A DNA stretch of 64,000 nucleotides from positions 2,222,501-2,286,500 of the forward strand of contig JAUIMM010000017.1 of NCBI GenBank assembly GCA_031769625.1, read 5' to 3'. This DNA is from Taudactylus pleione. Taxonomy: Eukaryota; Chordata; Amphibia; Anura; Myobatrachidae. Below the pieces are notes generated by a model. It was not told the DNA's origin and did not search any database. It saw only the letters and a program-made list of their open reading frames with translations. Position 1 is the stretch's first letter; each line of letters begins with the position of its first letter. This document shows positions 20,841 to 32,355 of the stretch, piece by piece. Made by a program: the position numbers and the translations under genes.

Positions 20841-21540
20841 AAGGAGTATATTATCAGATGGATTAAATGAGAACATCAGTTATGCAGTTATGGGCTAGAG
20901 ATAAATAATTTAGGAAATATAGCCGAAGGACATCCTGCTATTATTACCCTTTGCAACTATAACTACTTTCCCCTAAATAACACTGAAATAACAGCTGCTA
21001 TACCTAGAGCTACATTTGACCATGCCACTTACCTGGAGGTGTCCATAAGGCATATTTTTCACTTGCAAATAAAATGTGATTGTGCTGCAATAATTTCAAC
21101 TAAACTCACATTACGATATTTGTAAATATTACACGAATGTATTAAAATTTGCATCACAGGACAGTGCTTCTGAGAAAGCTCTCTCCCGGCGACGTGTCCG
21201 CATTAGGCTTTCGCAAAAGTGAAAGCCTTTACTTGTGGGGGCACACTCTGCACATGCCTAGTAAGCCAGTGCAGAGTGTGTGGACGCGCATGCAGCTTGT
21301 GTCGGAAAGGACACTGGCTGCATGCATAAAGAAAACAGATGTTCATAATAGAAGATAAATAAAACATTGCTTACCTGCACCCAGGCCTCCAAGTCCCTTG
21401 TAGCCTAACCCTGTAGCCTAACCCTGGCAGTGTTGGGCTCTTCCAGGTGGCTCAGCTGCATCCTGGGCCAGACCTTTAAGCAACGCGGCGGGCGTGACGT
21501 CATAGGTCACGTCGCCACACGTCAGGCAAGCTGCAGTGTG
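20841..21540. other. No gene recognised
   Basis: Unassigned DNA. The part 21150-21350 is GC-richer ('tctctcccggcgacgtgtcc') and may be the inside of a decayed MITE, but no paired ends were found. Confidence 0.4.
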
Positions 21541-21960
21541 GAGGGGATGGTAAAGGAAAAGCGTCTGCAGAAGGGGAAGATGATGGGACCTGGATACGGA
21601 AGAAGGTGAAGAGGGCATAGGAAGCTGTTAGGGGCTGGGGGCAGAGGAAAGTGATGGAGGCTGGAGGTAGACAGTGACAAGGGCTGGGGCAGAGGAAGGT
21701 GATGGGGCAGAAGAAGGTGACATGGGCTGGGGCAAAGGAAGGTGATGGGGGCAGAAGGTGACATGGGCTGGGGCAGAGGAAGGTGAAGGGGGCTGGGGGT
21801 AGAAGATGATATGGCCTGGGGGCAAAGGCAGGTGATGGGGCTGCGGATAAAGGAAGATTAAGGGGCAGAGGATGGTGATGGGGGGCTTCTGGGCTGAGGA
21901 TGGTGATGAGAGGCTGAATTTGAGGAAGGTGATGAGGGACTGAGAATGGCTGGCTGCAGA
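21541..21960. repeat. Purine-rich minisatellite (GGAAGGTGATGGGGCTGGGGCAGA-like)
   Basis: Imperfect units of roughly 30 bp built from 'gaaggtgatggggg' and 'ctggggcagag'. Plus strand is almost pyrimidine-free. The open frames on the minus strand (proline/serine-rich) are products of the repeat, not genes. Confidence 0.8.
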
Positions 21961-22039
21961 CACCATCCCTCCTACCCCTGAGGTATCCACAGCACTGTCA
22001 TCAAGAAGACCTTGCAAGAGACGGTAGACAAGAACTACA

Positions 22040-22100
22040 GCCTGCATCATCAGAATATGTGTGCGCTATATAAATAACTGGTAATAACAAATAATAATCA
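22040..22100 (+). repeat. L2-type LINE tail fragment
   Basis: 'tgtgcgctatataaataa' followed by 'ctggtaataacaaataataat' is the usual end of L2-like LINEs. Confidence 0.55.
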
Positions 22101-22404
22101 GTGACAGAGAGACAGTGTGGTAAGTCATAGTGTATTTTTACTGTATTTAAAGGCTGGCATATCTTTCAGTTAACATTCTCATGCTTCACATATCACACAT
22201 GCAGGGGAGGGATGTGCAGGATAGGGGGTGGTCTTGAGAAGGTAGGGCCACCAGAGACATCAGTGTACTGGGCCCCGAGATTTCTGTTGCCGGCCCTGCC
22301 TGCACCCAGGGATTGGTGATCAGTTAGCTCCTGATGAAGTCCTGAAACTATTTAAAGGAGAAAACACAATGAGGTTGACCTCCTGTTGGACTGATCCAGA
22401 TATA

Positions 22405-22950
22405 GGGGTCTATTTACTAAGCCTTGGAAGGAGATAAGGTGGATAGAGATAAAGTACCAGCCAATCAGCTCCTAACTGTCACTTTACAGGCTGGATTTGA
22501 AAACTGACAGTTAAGAGCTGATTGGCTGGTACCTTATCTCTTTATATCATACTTACCTACCTTTTATAATCTCTTCCCGGGAGAAGCCCGGGTAAGAGAA
22601 GCAGCAGGGGGCCGATGGGGGCGGGGCCTATTGAGTCGCGTCATTAAGCCCCGTCCCCTCGTGGCAAAACTGGCGCGATTGGGTAAAATTTACATAGGGG
22701 GCAGGGCCAAATGCTGTGATTCATGCAGAATCACATCTTAAGCCCCGCCCCCTTCACGGAGACCCGCGATCACTGCGGGTATTCTCCTCATTCTGCCCAC
22801 TTCACTAGGAAGTGGGCAGAATGCGGGAGAAATGCCTACCCTTCCGGGGGTGCGGGGGGTTACCCGAAAAAACGGGAGCCTCCCGCGAAAACCGGGAGGG
22901 TAGGCATGTATGCTTTATATCCATCCACTTTATCTCTCTTCAAGACTTAA
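22405..22950. mobile_element. Harbinger-like MITE (GGGGTCTATTTACTAAGC), split by a hAT insertion
   Basis: Left end 'ggggtctatttactaagcc'. The palindromic core has 'ccagccaatcagctcc' facing 'agctgattggctgg'. The right arm continues after the inserted hAT at 22921 ('ccatccactttatctctctt') and is eroded at its tip. Same family as 36351-36514 and 57799-58001. Confidence 0.7.
22548..22912. mobile_element. hAT-type MITE with perfect 8-bp target duplication
   Basis: Ends 'catacttacctacc' and 'gggtaggcatgtatg'. Octamer ctttatat occurs at 22540-22547 and 22913-22920. The interior contains 'cccgggagaagcccggg' and a 'gggagcctcccgcgaaaacc' palindrome near the right end. Confidence 0.85.
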
Positions 22951-23232
22951 GCTGGATACACATCTAACAGATATATCTGCAGATATCGAGTGATCTGCAC
23001 CATCTGGCCGCGGGTCCCGCTGGCCAGGGGGGGTGTCGCGTCCCCCTTCCCACGGCCTCTGCAGCAAGTGTACGGGCAGTCGGCTGACCGCCCGTTCACA
23101 CAGCTGGATGCCCCAATTTATCTGCAGATATATTGGACATCAGCTGTGCAGCAGAGCCGATACGACATTGTTCACAGACATATGGCTGGTACACACTGGA
23201 TATATTGGCCGATCAATTGATACCCAGCTTTA
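22951..23232. mobile_element. MITE with AAGCTGG-TACAC ends
   Basis: Left 'aagctggatacacatc' faces right 'gatacccagctt'. Inner 'gatatatctgcagatat' and 'ggatatattggccgatc' are further inverted boxes. The interior resembles 2885-2960. Confidence 0.55.
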
Positions 23233-23841
23233 GTAATTCTGCTGTACTATTCCTGATGTTTAGATAAGCTTCACTACTTTAATAAAGATGTACTTTTTTG
23301 TGTATGTGTGTAATAAATTTGTTTTAAATGTACTACACCAGACTATGGAAACCTAGAATTGGTTTGGTCATCCTGCTATGAGAACATACTGTACCTGATG
23401 AGGTTAAAAAGGCTCATATAGAAACAAACATTTTTTTTATTTTTTTTTGCCATTATATATGGTACGTTGGCATTTTGGAATTCTTTACTGGGATCACATT
23501 GGAAATGTCACCAATATATTGCCTAGAGGGGGCTTGCAGTTTTAATGGCTTGAGAAAGGAGTTTGGATTTTCTGAAACATCGCTGCTGAGCCTTCATTAT
23601 ATTTAAGATAAGTTCTCAGCAAGCCCCATTTGAGTACCTGTCTTGTTTCTTTCTTTTTTATATATATATATATATATATATAAATATATATAATGCGCCA
23701 GAGTTGCTAGGCTGTGACTTTATTTGCAAAGCAGTTGGTTTTACAGATGTACAAAGTTGCAGATGAGACACAACAGAACACGGTGTAGAGAAAGGTTGCG
23801 GCCGCTCACATCAAAGCCCTTTTTACACAGTTTCAGACTCA
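23233..23841. other. No gene recognised; contains (TA)n at 23658-23694
   Basis: AT-rich DNA with a TA microsatellite near 23660. The sequence 'aaagttgcagatgagacaca' and onward is unassigned. Confidence 0.5.
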
Positions 23842-24612
23842 GGGGCCTATTCATCAAAACATAATTATCACTTGTGATAATTATGGTTTGAACTCTCTAC
23901 GAGTTCAAACACAGTTTAGGAGGCAATCATCATGCCTCCTCCACTGCATGCGCAGCTTGAAGACAGGCTGACAAGAGAGACTGAGCCGCCCACCTATCTA
24001 CCCTCCCTCTAACTAACCCTCCTGTTGTCTGTCACTCCCGCCCCCAGCCCCCACCCATCCTTGTAAAGTTGCCCCTGCGGCTGCAGCCCCCACCCATCCT
24101 TGTAAAGTTGCCCCTGCGGCTGCCGGAGACTGTGTGCAACCCCATCCTGGTTAGACTTGCTGCACCGAGTAGGTCCCTCGCTGCCACTGCTGTGTGGGGG
24201 ACCTACTCGGCTAAGCTGCTGCTGCCCCCGGAGACTTAGCCCGTCCCCATCAGCCATGCAGCCTTTTGGTTGTAGGACCCCCGCCAACACTACTTTTGGT
24301 TGTAGGAGCCCTGCCACCACTACTTTTGGTTGTAGGACCCCCTCCAACACTACTGTGCGGGGGACCTACTAGGCATAGATGCTGTTGCCACTGCCACCTC
24401 CGGAGACTTTGCTCACCCCCCCCTCACATCAGCTCCCCTTTGTAGGAGCCCCACTGGCCACCGCTAATGTGCCTTCTTGGTACCGGCTCACAAGAAGAGA
24501 GCTCTAGGAGCTGGGAGGGAGCTGCTGTAAATCCCTCTGCTGTATCTCAGCATAAGTACAGTATCACTGTCAAGTTCCAAAAAAAATGCTTTTTTGGAAC
24601 TTGATGAATTTC
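23842..24612. mobile_element. Harbinger-like MITE (GGGGCCTATTCATCAA), right end lost
   Basis: TCA then 'ggggcctattcatcaaaaca', the same start as the complete element at 54104-54722. Contains 'gataattatggtttgaactc' and a triplicated 'acttttggttgtaggacccc' block at 24280-24345. It fades at about 24612 in 'aacttgatgaat' without the expected closing repeat. Confidence 0.55.
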
Positions 24613-24679
24613 ATAATTTCTACATCCCCAAACTATAGTATGGGGACTGTGGATATTATCGATGCACATTTGTAACCAG

Positions 24680-25190
24680 GCGATATCTGTGATATCACCT
24701 GCGTCGGTGCCGCCGGTCTAAATCCTGACGGGGGAAGCCCGTCATGGGGCTTAAGATAGGCGTCAAAATACCGATGCCTATCTTAATTCCGACGCCGGAA
24801 TCCAGAAGGATGGCTGCCGGAACGAGGTAAGTCCGGGGCGTCCTTAGCGTTAGCCGTGGGGGGAGGGGAGGGTTAGGTTTTGGTAGCATAAGCTGGGTTA
24901 ACGTTAGGTTTTGGGGGGGTAGGTTAGGGTTAAGCACCCCTAGGGGGGAGGGTTAGGGTTAGGCACCACTGGGGTGATTAGGGTTAGGCACTAAGGGGGA
25001 GGGTTAGGTTTAGGCACGAAGGGGTGAGACTTAGGTTTAGGCACTAATGGGGAGGGTTAGGGTTAGTCTACAATAAGGGTGGGAGGGTAAGTATACTTAC
25101 CCGACCCCTGTCGGGATACCAACCATCGGGATGCCGCTGTCGGTATTTTGACAGTAGGCATCCCGACAGCCGACATTACATACCGATTCC
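24680..25190 (-). repeat. Telomere-like minisatellite MITE (TEL family), copy 1
   Basis: Interior 24850-25085 is made of variable units of 'gggttagggttaggcac' type. It is bracketed by 'cgtcaaaataccgatgcc' and 'ggtattttgacagtaggcatc', inverted 'gtcggtatttt' and 'catcccgac' boxes shared by the copies at 33597, 41880, 52035, 52640 and 59660. Confidence 0.7.
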
Positions 25191-25194
25191 GCCC

Positions 25195-25650
25195 AAACCA
25201 AGTTCTTCCGCAAATGTTGTCATTGTTTTGACTGAACTTTTTTGCCCACAATAGCCTCTTCTTTTTATTTATGGGCATAAGCAATGGCTTTCAGGCTGCA
25301 ACACATCCCTTCAAGTAGCCGACTACAAGGTGGTGTTTGACGGTCTCGATTGACAAGCTTTTCTTCCTCACTCTCCTTAGAGCAGCACGGATCTGATATA
25401 CTGTTTGAAATCTATCCCATTTGGAACACATGCTGATAAATAGGTTTACCTGTTTTGTGGACACTCGATGTTTTCCAAGTCATGGGTGATCACATACACT
25501 GTTGTTTACAACATATCTCTTAAGGGTACACTGCACGCCACCAAGAGAAACCTTTTCCAAGCAAGCAATTTTACGCAAATGATGCCCTGCATTTCTCAAA
25601 GCTACTATGGCAGTTCGCTGTTTGATTGATAATTCCTTCCTGGGAGCCAT
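25195..25650 (-). pseudogene. Tc1-type transposase N-terminal half, third family
   Basis: Minus strand starts at ATG 25650-25648 with MAPRKELSIKQRTAIVALRNAG and continues HHLRKIACLEKVSLGGVQCTLKRY (first HTH). After a frameshift it reads RVSTKQVNLFI, then RFQTVYQIRAALRRVRKKSLSIETVKHHL (second HTH) and PINKKKRLLWAKKFSQNNDN, the stretch before the first catalytic D. This is the paired-like DNA-binding half of a Tc1 transposase. The catalytic half is missing because a TEL-family element abuts at about 25190. At least one frameshift and one stop lie between the two HTHs and the linker. Confidence 0.75.
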
Positions 25651-25769
25651 TTATGAGACCACTTTTCACGTTTTCACAAATGTTCACAGTATCACAATAC
25701 AAGGCGAACAACGGAATTCTTCCACTGTGCATGTCTTGATGAATCTGTTTCAAAACAGCATTGGGCATG

Positions 25770-26590
25770 TCAGAGCCGGCCCTAGGCATAGGCATTCTAA
25801 GCAAATGCCTAGGGCATCTGGAATGCCTTAGGGGCATTCCATGGCTCTGCAACTTTCCCAGCATCTGCCACAATCGGAGCTCAGTGCACTGTAGAGCGGC
25901 TGCTTTATTACACTTGTTTCATTGGTGTTTTTTTTAGTGTGTTACCACCGTTACAGCAGCCGCTGACACAGCGCACTGCAGTGAACACACACTGACAGCC
26001 CGGCCAACACAGAGGTTCAGGGCTGTTTGTTTATTTTTGGTGCCCCGCCCACACACCTGACACACTCCAACCAATGAGGACTTCTGGCTTTTGCATCTGC
26101 TGCAGTATTAATTCATGACTGCAGAGCCGGATTAAGGGGGGTTATAAGGGGCACGTCACCCCGGCCCACCTCTCCCAGGCCCCCCCCCACCATTTATTAC
26201 AGCTCCAGTGCAGCAGGACTGCAATTCGAGCAAGGGAGACATAAAGGGAGGTGGAGTCAGGCAGGGGGCAGAGCTACACGCCACTAAGTGTCACTCAGGC
26301 CATCACAGCATAGAGAGAGGAGGGGATGGAGGAGCTACTTTTACAGTGAGTGTAGGGTAGTACCTGTGTCCTGTAAGGTGAGAGGGGGGTGGCACTATAC
26401 TTCCTGTCTGTAGTGTGTCTGTAAGTGTGTGTGTGTATGTATGTAGTTGTGTCTGTAACTGTATTTATGGATGTATGTGTGTGTGACTGTGTATATATGT
26501 GTCTGTATGTATAAATGTGTTTATATAATGGGTGCAGGGTGTACGGGGCACACAGGGGGGCCCACACTGCACACCCTGAACCCATATTTT
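25770..26590. repeat. hAT-like fragments (CAGAGCCGG ends) with a GT-rich tract
   Basis: Two starts of the 'cagagccgg' type lie at 25771 ('cagagccggccctaggcata') and 26124 ('cagagccggattaagggggg'). A right end like the first, 'ccggccctg', is at 42195-42203. Units are not delimited. 26395-26525 is rich in tgtgtctgta. Confidence 0.45.
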
Positions 26591-27589
26591 TAATAGTTAC
26601 CACTTCTTTACACTTTACTCCTCAAAAGGGATCCGCGGCCGTTCATGTGAAGGACAGCTTTTATTGGAGTAGCTGTCCTTTGCATAAATAATCACATGAA
26701 AGGCTTGCGCTCGAGAACACTATCCCAGTTTCCAAAAATAATGCTCTTTAGGGCCCCCCAGTCTTAAGTGCCCTTACAGGTCACCCAGAGCGTGCAGTTC
26801 AAAAATCTTACAGTGAAGAATATTATAGTCACAACTAACATATAACAAGATCAACTGATACGCCGCTTGCATTGGACATGATATGTTTGCCACAAAACTA
26901 CTCTTTGGGTCCTATGGATGTACAATGTGTGAACTGTGGTGCCCTACACTTCTTCGTAGACCAGATTAATGGCCATTTTTTAGATCAGACTGCTGTCGCA
27001 ATGGAAAGATTTTGTTGACAATGTGGCAGTTCCACCATATTTAGCAGAACTCTTTATGACAAATACCCTCAAATTATGGACTCATTATCTCCATAATATC
27101 CTTATTAACTAATATCCATAATATCGTTCATATAAAGGCAGTTACCGTCGGGATTCCCTAGTACTGTAATATATATATATATATATATAAATTTAGAATA
27201 TAGACAAATGTAAGCTATAATATGAGCTAGGTTACACTGACAACAAACAATTATTTAAAAAAATATACCATGTCTGTTTCAGGGAGGTTTGAGGTATGAG
27301 GAAATGAGCAGTTGCAGTGTATTCTGCTGTTTAGCTTGGACATGGGCAACTGAAGTGTACTGTTTGAGGTCAGACATCACTCCATGGGTGACCGAAAAAG
27401 CTCTCTGCGGTTTGCTTTGTATTCATCACCAGGGACAGGGCTGACCTACTTAAATTCTTTCGCCCACTCAGACCTGTATCTTGGTTGCCTCTTACATGTC
27501 AGAGACACGCTTGCAGACATCGTAAAAATATAAAAAACAACAAGGCACTCAGTGACACATTGATAATGACACTGGCTTAATGTTAAGTG
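26591..27589. other. No gene recognised
   Basis: Unassigned, AT-rich. (TA)n at about 27171-27188. A short hairpin 'ggacagct...agctgtcc' at 26653-26680. Confidence 0.5.
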
Positions 27590-28080
27590 CAGCGGCGGCT
27601 CCTACCATGTTAGATGAGAGGGACTGCCACCGCGGAAAATGGGAGGGTGCAATTACTCACCCGGGTCACCCACTCCTCCTGGCCGGGTCCCGGCGCCTGC
27701 GCAATCGATCTGTCAGGCGCCGGGTCCGGTGCATGCGCACTAGTGGCAGGGAGCCGAGCATACGCATGCCACCGGCATCCAAAGGGCTGCATCGTCTGCA
27801 GCCCCTAGGAGCCGATTAGGGCTGGCAGAAAGGCGTGAGTAGTGGCTTCCTCCCGAAAGCCGCTCTCTGCTAATAGCAGCCTGGACTGGCAGTCCCAGGG
27901 GGAGGCAACACCTCCCCCTAGGGCTGCCTGTTGTGTATGTGACTGGCAGGTAGCGCTTCCAATAGGAAGCCCACTGCCAGTCACACAGTGTAGCCTGTGT
28001 AGTCATGGACTACACTGAGGTGGTGGATTTTACTGGGGCGGGGCTGCAGCCTCGCAGCCCCTAGGTGGAATCCGCCACTG
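27590..28080. mobile_element. hAT MITE with perfect 8-bp target duplication
   Basis: Ends 'cagcggcggctcctacc' and, inverted, 'cagtggcggattccacc'. Octamer gttaagtg stands at 27582-27589 and 28081-28088. A related copy is at 60300-60606. Confidence 0.85.
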
Positions 28081-28314
28081 GTTAAGTGGCATCACTAGTG
28101 GGCTGTTTGCATCATTGAGGCTGGGGGCTTCCCAGCAGCTCCCAGATTGCTAGGCAAGCCCCCCGCATAACGAGGATGAGGGCCTGACACAGTCACGCGC
28201 CAAAATTTCACAAACCAGGCTGGTGTGGCCTCACGGGTACAAGGTAACGTGGAGTCTCGCATAGCAGCACGCAGAGACTGAGCCTATATGTCTGGAGCCC
28301 ACACCGTCACCACC

Positions 28315-28807
28315 AGTAAATTTACTAAAGGTTGATTTTAATCGATCACACATTTGCTAACACTTAAAAACCAATATATAAAGTTTTTTGCAACATGGGA
28401 AAGTTTTATAGAGACCCTACTTATTTCTACTAAAGAAGTCATATTTCAATGTTTACGTAATACCATGTGGTACGAGACTTGTGTCCTCCTTCAAGATCCT
28501 CCCATTGCTTTCTAAGTATTTCGTTATGTATGATCCAGTTCAGATCTTTGTTGTGTATTATTGTTTTTTATTGTGAAAAATGTCAAAATAAGTATAAACT
28601 TCTTTATTTTACAATATATGTTTTTGTAAAATGTTGCATATATTTTATTGTAACTTTTGCAGCTTTAATAAAAAAAAAAACATTTTTGAAAAAAATCGTC
28701 TGTTAGTAAATGTGTGATTTAGCCCCTGAAACACATTGATGTTGATCGATTTAAAATGATTTTTAATCAAGTTAATTCGACTAAAATCAACCTAGAGTAA
28801 AATTACT
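28315..28807. mobile_element. MITE with AGTAAATTTACTAAAGGTTGA ends
   Basis: Left 'agtaaatttactaaaggt' then 'tgattttaatcga' faces right 'tcgactaaaatca' then 'acctagagtaaaattact'. The interior is AT-rich, with an internal 'gttagtaaatgtgtgattta' box at 28701 that echoes 28343 (gatcacacatttgctaac, inverted). Confidence 0.65.
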
Positions 28808-29537
28808 CTCTAGTGTTATATACTGTTTGAAATGACGTACAAGAAAATCTGGGACAAACGGCATCCCGTATTGAAGCAATACAGGATGTAACATTTTACT
28901 TTGAAACCTGGGACAATCTAGTATTATATGGGCAACCATATGTATGTTGCTAATGATGACTGAAACACAGATGGAGCAGATTTCTAGCAACCAACGATGC
29001 ATAAATGCACCATGCAAAAGGTGCTCAATCGTAGTGTTCCCTTAAAAGAAATGTGTTCCATCCACATTGCAAAGAACTTGACTTGTAAAATTGCAGGTTG
29101 CTATGTGAGCTGTGGAGCAAGACTGCAGGTTTGGAGCTAGTGATTAATTTTCTATTATAAAATTGCCCTATTAGTATAATTTCTATTCCAATGTTTCTCT
29201 AGCCGTAATTAAGTAATTATCTAATTGAAGACATTCTGCAGGGTGGAGGGGTCTTGATGCAAATTACAGCATTTATATTATGGGATTCTGAAAACTGACG
29301 AGAAAATTGGCTGAAATTTCTTATCCAAGGACAAGAGTAGAAAGACAATTTACAGTAAAGTGATTACAACTTGACCTGTCACGTGTGGAATTCTATGAAT
29401 GGAAATATATCACTTACAATTTAGGTGATAAACATCTTATATGTGACCTGTCAGGATGTATGGACATGGCCAGTTTTAGATGCTTTACTCCACTAAGGCA
29501 CTGCTGATGTGCATTCCTTCCCTTTATTGCTCTATTA
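28808..29537. other. No gene recognised
   Basis: AT-rich, no repeats or motifs identified. Confidence 0.5.
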
Positions 29538-29835
29538 CAGGGATGGAGAACCTTTTTTTTGCCGAGGGCCATTTTGATATACAGTATTCGTAGGCCCAGT
29601 GCCGGCCACACCCCTTCGCATGACATCACACGGTTGTGGGTCCACAATTGCAGGTGATTACATCAATGCCGAAGCATCCTGAGGATCCTGGGGGGATCCA
29701 GGCGGCACTGTTGCATAAATTCTGGCTGCAGGGTGCCATTCTAGGCACCCTGCTAGCCATATCAGGCTAGCAGAAAAAAGCTCTGAGGGCCAGACCAAAT
29801 GATTCCCCTCCCGGGCAGGAGGTTCCCCATCCCTG
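29538..29835. mobile_element. hAT MITE (CAGGGATGG ends), 298 bp
   Basis: Left 'cagggatggagaacctttt' and right 'aggttccccatccctg' are inverted repeats. Inner 'gccgagggcca' faces 'tgagggcca'. Flanking octamers ctctatta and ttctatga agree at 6 of 8 positions. Confidence 0.8.
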
Positions 29836-30429
29836 TTCTATGATGTAACAATTCATAGTATATCTCTGTAAATAAAAAAAAAATTATAATAAAAAGCACC
29901 CCTTGACAAAAGGACTCATACATGTCCAATAATAAGAAAATGATTTACTAGGGACAGTCTGCCATCCCAGCTTTTTCACAAAAATCATTCTGGTTTAGGA
30001 GAATTTCCAGAGGCTTTAAGTCCTTATTTTCTTCCTATTGTAATTTTTATTGTAGGGTATAGTGTCACGTCACCTGCTTCTATCATACTTAGGTCTGTGT
30101 GTTTTATTTTCACCACTGAATGTTATTGTAGATTTATATGGTTCGTTTTGATGCATGTCTGACTGATTTAGCAACACAAACATTGCATAGATGTTGTTTA
30201 TACTTGTCATATTGTTTTGTAACAAAAGCTATTTTAGTGCATAAGAAAGCCAGAACCCTTAAGGTTCATTCACACGTTCACTAAGGGAAAGGATAAAAGT
30301 GCACGAAAACTACAGTATACCTTGTGTTTTAGTGGTATATTTATCAACAAAGATTTGTGGGATATCCCCCCAAAATCCCTTATTTTCATTTATAAAAGCA
30401 GCCTCCATAGGTTTCTATAGCAGCTGCTT
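29836..30429. other. No gene recognised
   Basis: AT-rich, unassigned. Confidence 0.5.
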
Positions 30430-31715
30430 AATTTGCAAATTTAGTAGTAAGGAGGGGGGCTTGGGCTGCACACTCTAATTTTAAAAATAATAGGAGGTGC
30501 TGCCATGTTGAGACTTGTAGTACAATGCAAGGGACATAGGGCTTCACTCAGAGGCGGCTGTACGACCGCACGGCCGCCTCAATGTTTTTCCAGTGCGCAT
30601 GCACACAAGGGAGCCGGCTCCTTCGTGCGCATGCGTGAGACCCGCTACGACCAACAGCGCCGGTCGTAGCGGGTCTCTTTCCAAAGGGGGCGAGCTGTCG
30701 ATGTTGATTGACAGCTCGCCCCGTTTGAAAGGCGGGCCGGGGGGGTGGCAGCCCAAAAGGAGGCGTTCCCATGGGAACGTCTGCCGTTTGGGGGAGGCCC
30801 CACTGACAGGGGCTTACGACAAGTGAGACCCTACCCTTGGGTCTCGTCGTAAGCCCCGATGGTCGCGATGGTCTATGACTATCGCGACCATCACCCTAGC
30901 GGTCGTTAGAGCTGTGGGTGTAAACCCACTGCCTAACGACCGAAACAGAGGCGGCCGGTCAGGATGCAAGCGGCCGCCCAGTTTCTGAGCGACCGCTTGC
31001 ATCCTCCGACCGCCTCTGAATGAGGGCCATAGTACCTAAAGTGTGCGCCTGCATTCTAAGAACAATGATAGACAACATAATCCTGATAAACTCTACAATT
31101 AACATGGAGTATAAGTGAGGTTCTTAGTACATGTCTGGTCAAAAATGTTTGTCCATCCACCGCGTCAAGGTCAACCCCGTAAGATGGGTCCCTAACATCC
31201 CTAATACTAACACATTACGTTACATTTATCCAGGACTTACCTGTAATAGTGCCTATTCTAAGATGTAGTCAGAAATGCAGGAACCTGGGCTGGTGATTAA
31301 AAACACCTAAGGGCAGATAGGTGGGGTGCAAATACCAAATAGGAGTCTCAACCGTCAAGTGTACAAAATATACACAAATATAAGTAGTAAGGGGGAAGGG
31401 GGGCTTGGACTGCACACCATCATTTTAAACATAATAGGAGGTGCTGCCATGCTGAGACTTATAGTACAATGCAGGTGAAATAGTATGCAGGCGCACACTC
31501 TAGGTACTAAGAATGTTTGGGCAAAAATGTTTGTCCATCCACCGCGTCAAGGTGAACCCCATAAGACGTGGTGGATGGGCAAACATTTTTGGCCAAACAT
31601 GTACTAAGAACCTCACTTATACTCAATGTTAATTGTAGAGTTTATCAGAATTATTTGTCTATCATTGTTCTTAGTACCTAGAGTGTGCGCCTGCATTCTA
31701 TGTACTCTGCATAAT
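30430..31715. repeat. Direct and inverted duplication cluster
   Basis: A block with 'ggcttg.gctgcacac' and 'ataggaggtgctgccatg' occurs at about 30455-30535 and 31400-31475. A block of about 105 bp at 31046-31170 ('aagaacaatgatagacaa' to 'tccatccaccgcgtc') recurs inverted at 31566-31673. The phrase 'gagtgtgcgcctgcattct' (with one mismatch) closes both halves, at 31038 and 31680. The left half is interrupted by the multi-hairpin MITE. Confidence 0.75.
30540..31027 (-). mobile_element. Multi-hairpin MITE, copy 2 (inverted)
   Basis: Ends 'ggcttcactcagaggcgg' and 'ccgcctctgaatgagggc', with catag on both sides (30535-30539, 31028-31032). Same hairpin order as copy 1 at 18049-18577 when read on the minus strand. 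Stems include gagacccgctacgacc facing its complement, a 13-bp stem 30687-30699 / 30710-30722, ggggcttacgac/gtcgtaagcccc, and 'gatggtcgcgat' facing its complement. Confidence 0.8.
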
Positions 31716-32355
31716 TAGCAAATTTACAAATATATCCAGAATGCGAAGTACAATATTTTTCGAGAGAGGGATCTAACGGATCCCTTTCCGGCAATGACCA
31801 CTTACACATGCGTGATTAATAGACCTCACATGCTCAGTAGCATGGCGGAACCCGAAGGCAGAGTAAAGTGATTTCTTTAGTGACCACATCACTTCTAACA
31901 CAGAGCAGGGATCGGCTCCTATACATTGTTTTTTAATAAATTTGGGTGATACTTAATTTTTTATTGCTGCAATAAGCGCCAATAAGAATATAGAATTATC
32001 GGGTTTTAGTGATGCACTTATAGCACATTTACTACAGTACAGTACATGCTTTTCCTGCCTAACACTTTATATTTCAACATCTATTACAAATATAGCATGC
32101 TCCATTCAAAAGTTTTAAACGTGCCATGAAAATGTTAGAATGCAATAGTGGGAACAACAGCATTGACATGATTTTTTTTGATGTGCTTTGCATTTGTTTA
32201 TTAATGTGTGAAAATCAGAAAATAAATAAGAAATAAGGTGTGAACGAGCCCTTATGTTCTACATTTCCTTCTTCTGCCAATCCTGTGTATGAGAAAACCT
32301 CTCTGCCATTCATAACGTGCGTGTATGCTACCTTGCCTGAACTGCACGATACAGT
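31716..32355. other. No gene recognised
   Basis: AT-rich, unassigned. Confidence 0.5.

Noticed and set aside
21418..22050. Proline/serine-rich minus-strand frames
   Set aside because: Produced by the purine-rich minisatellite; the repeat explains length and composition.
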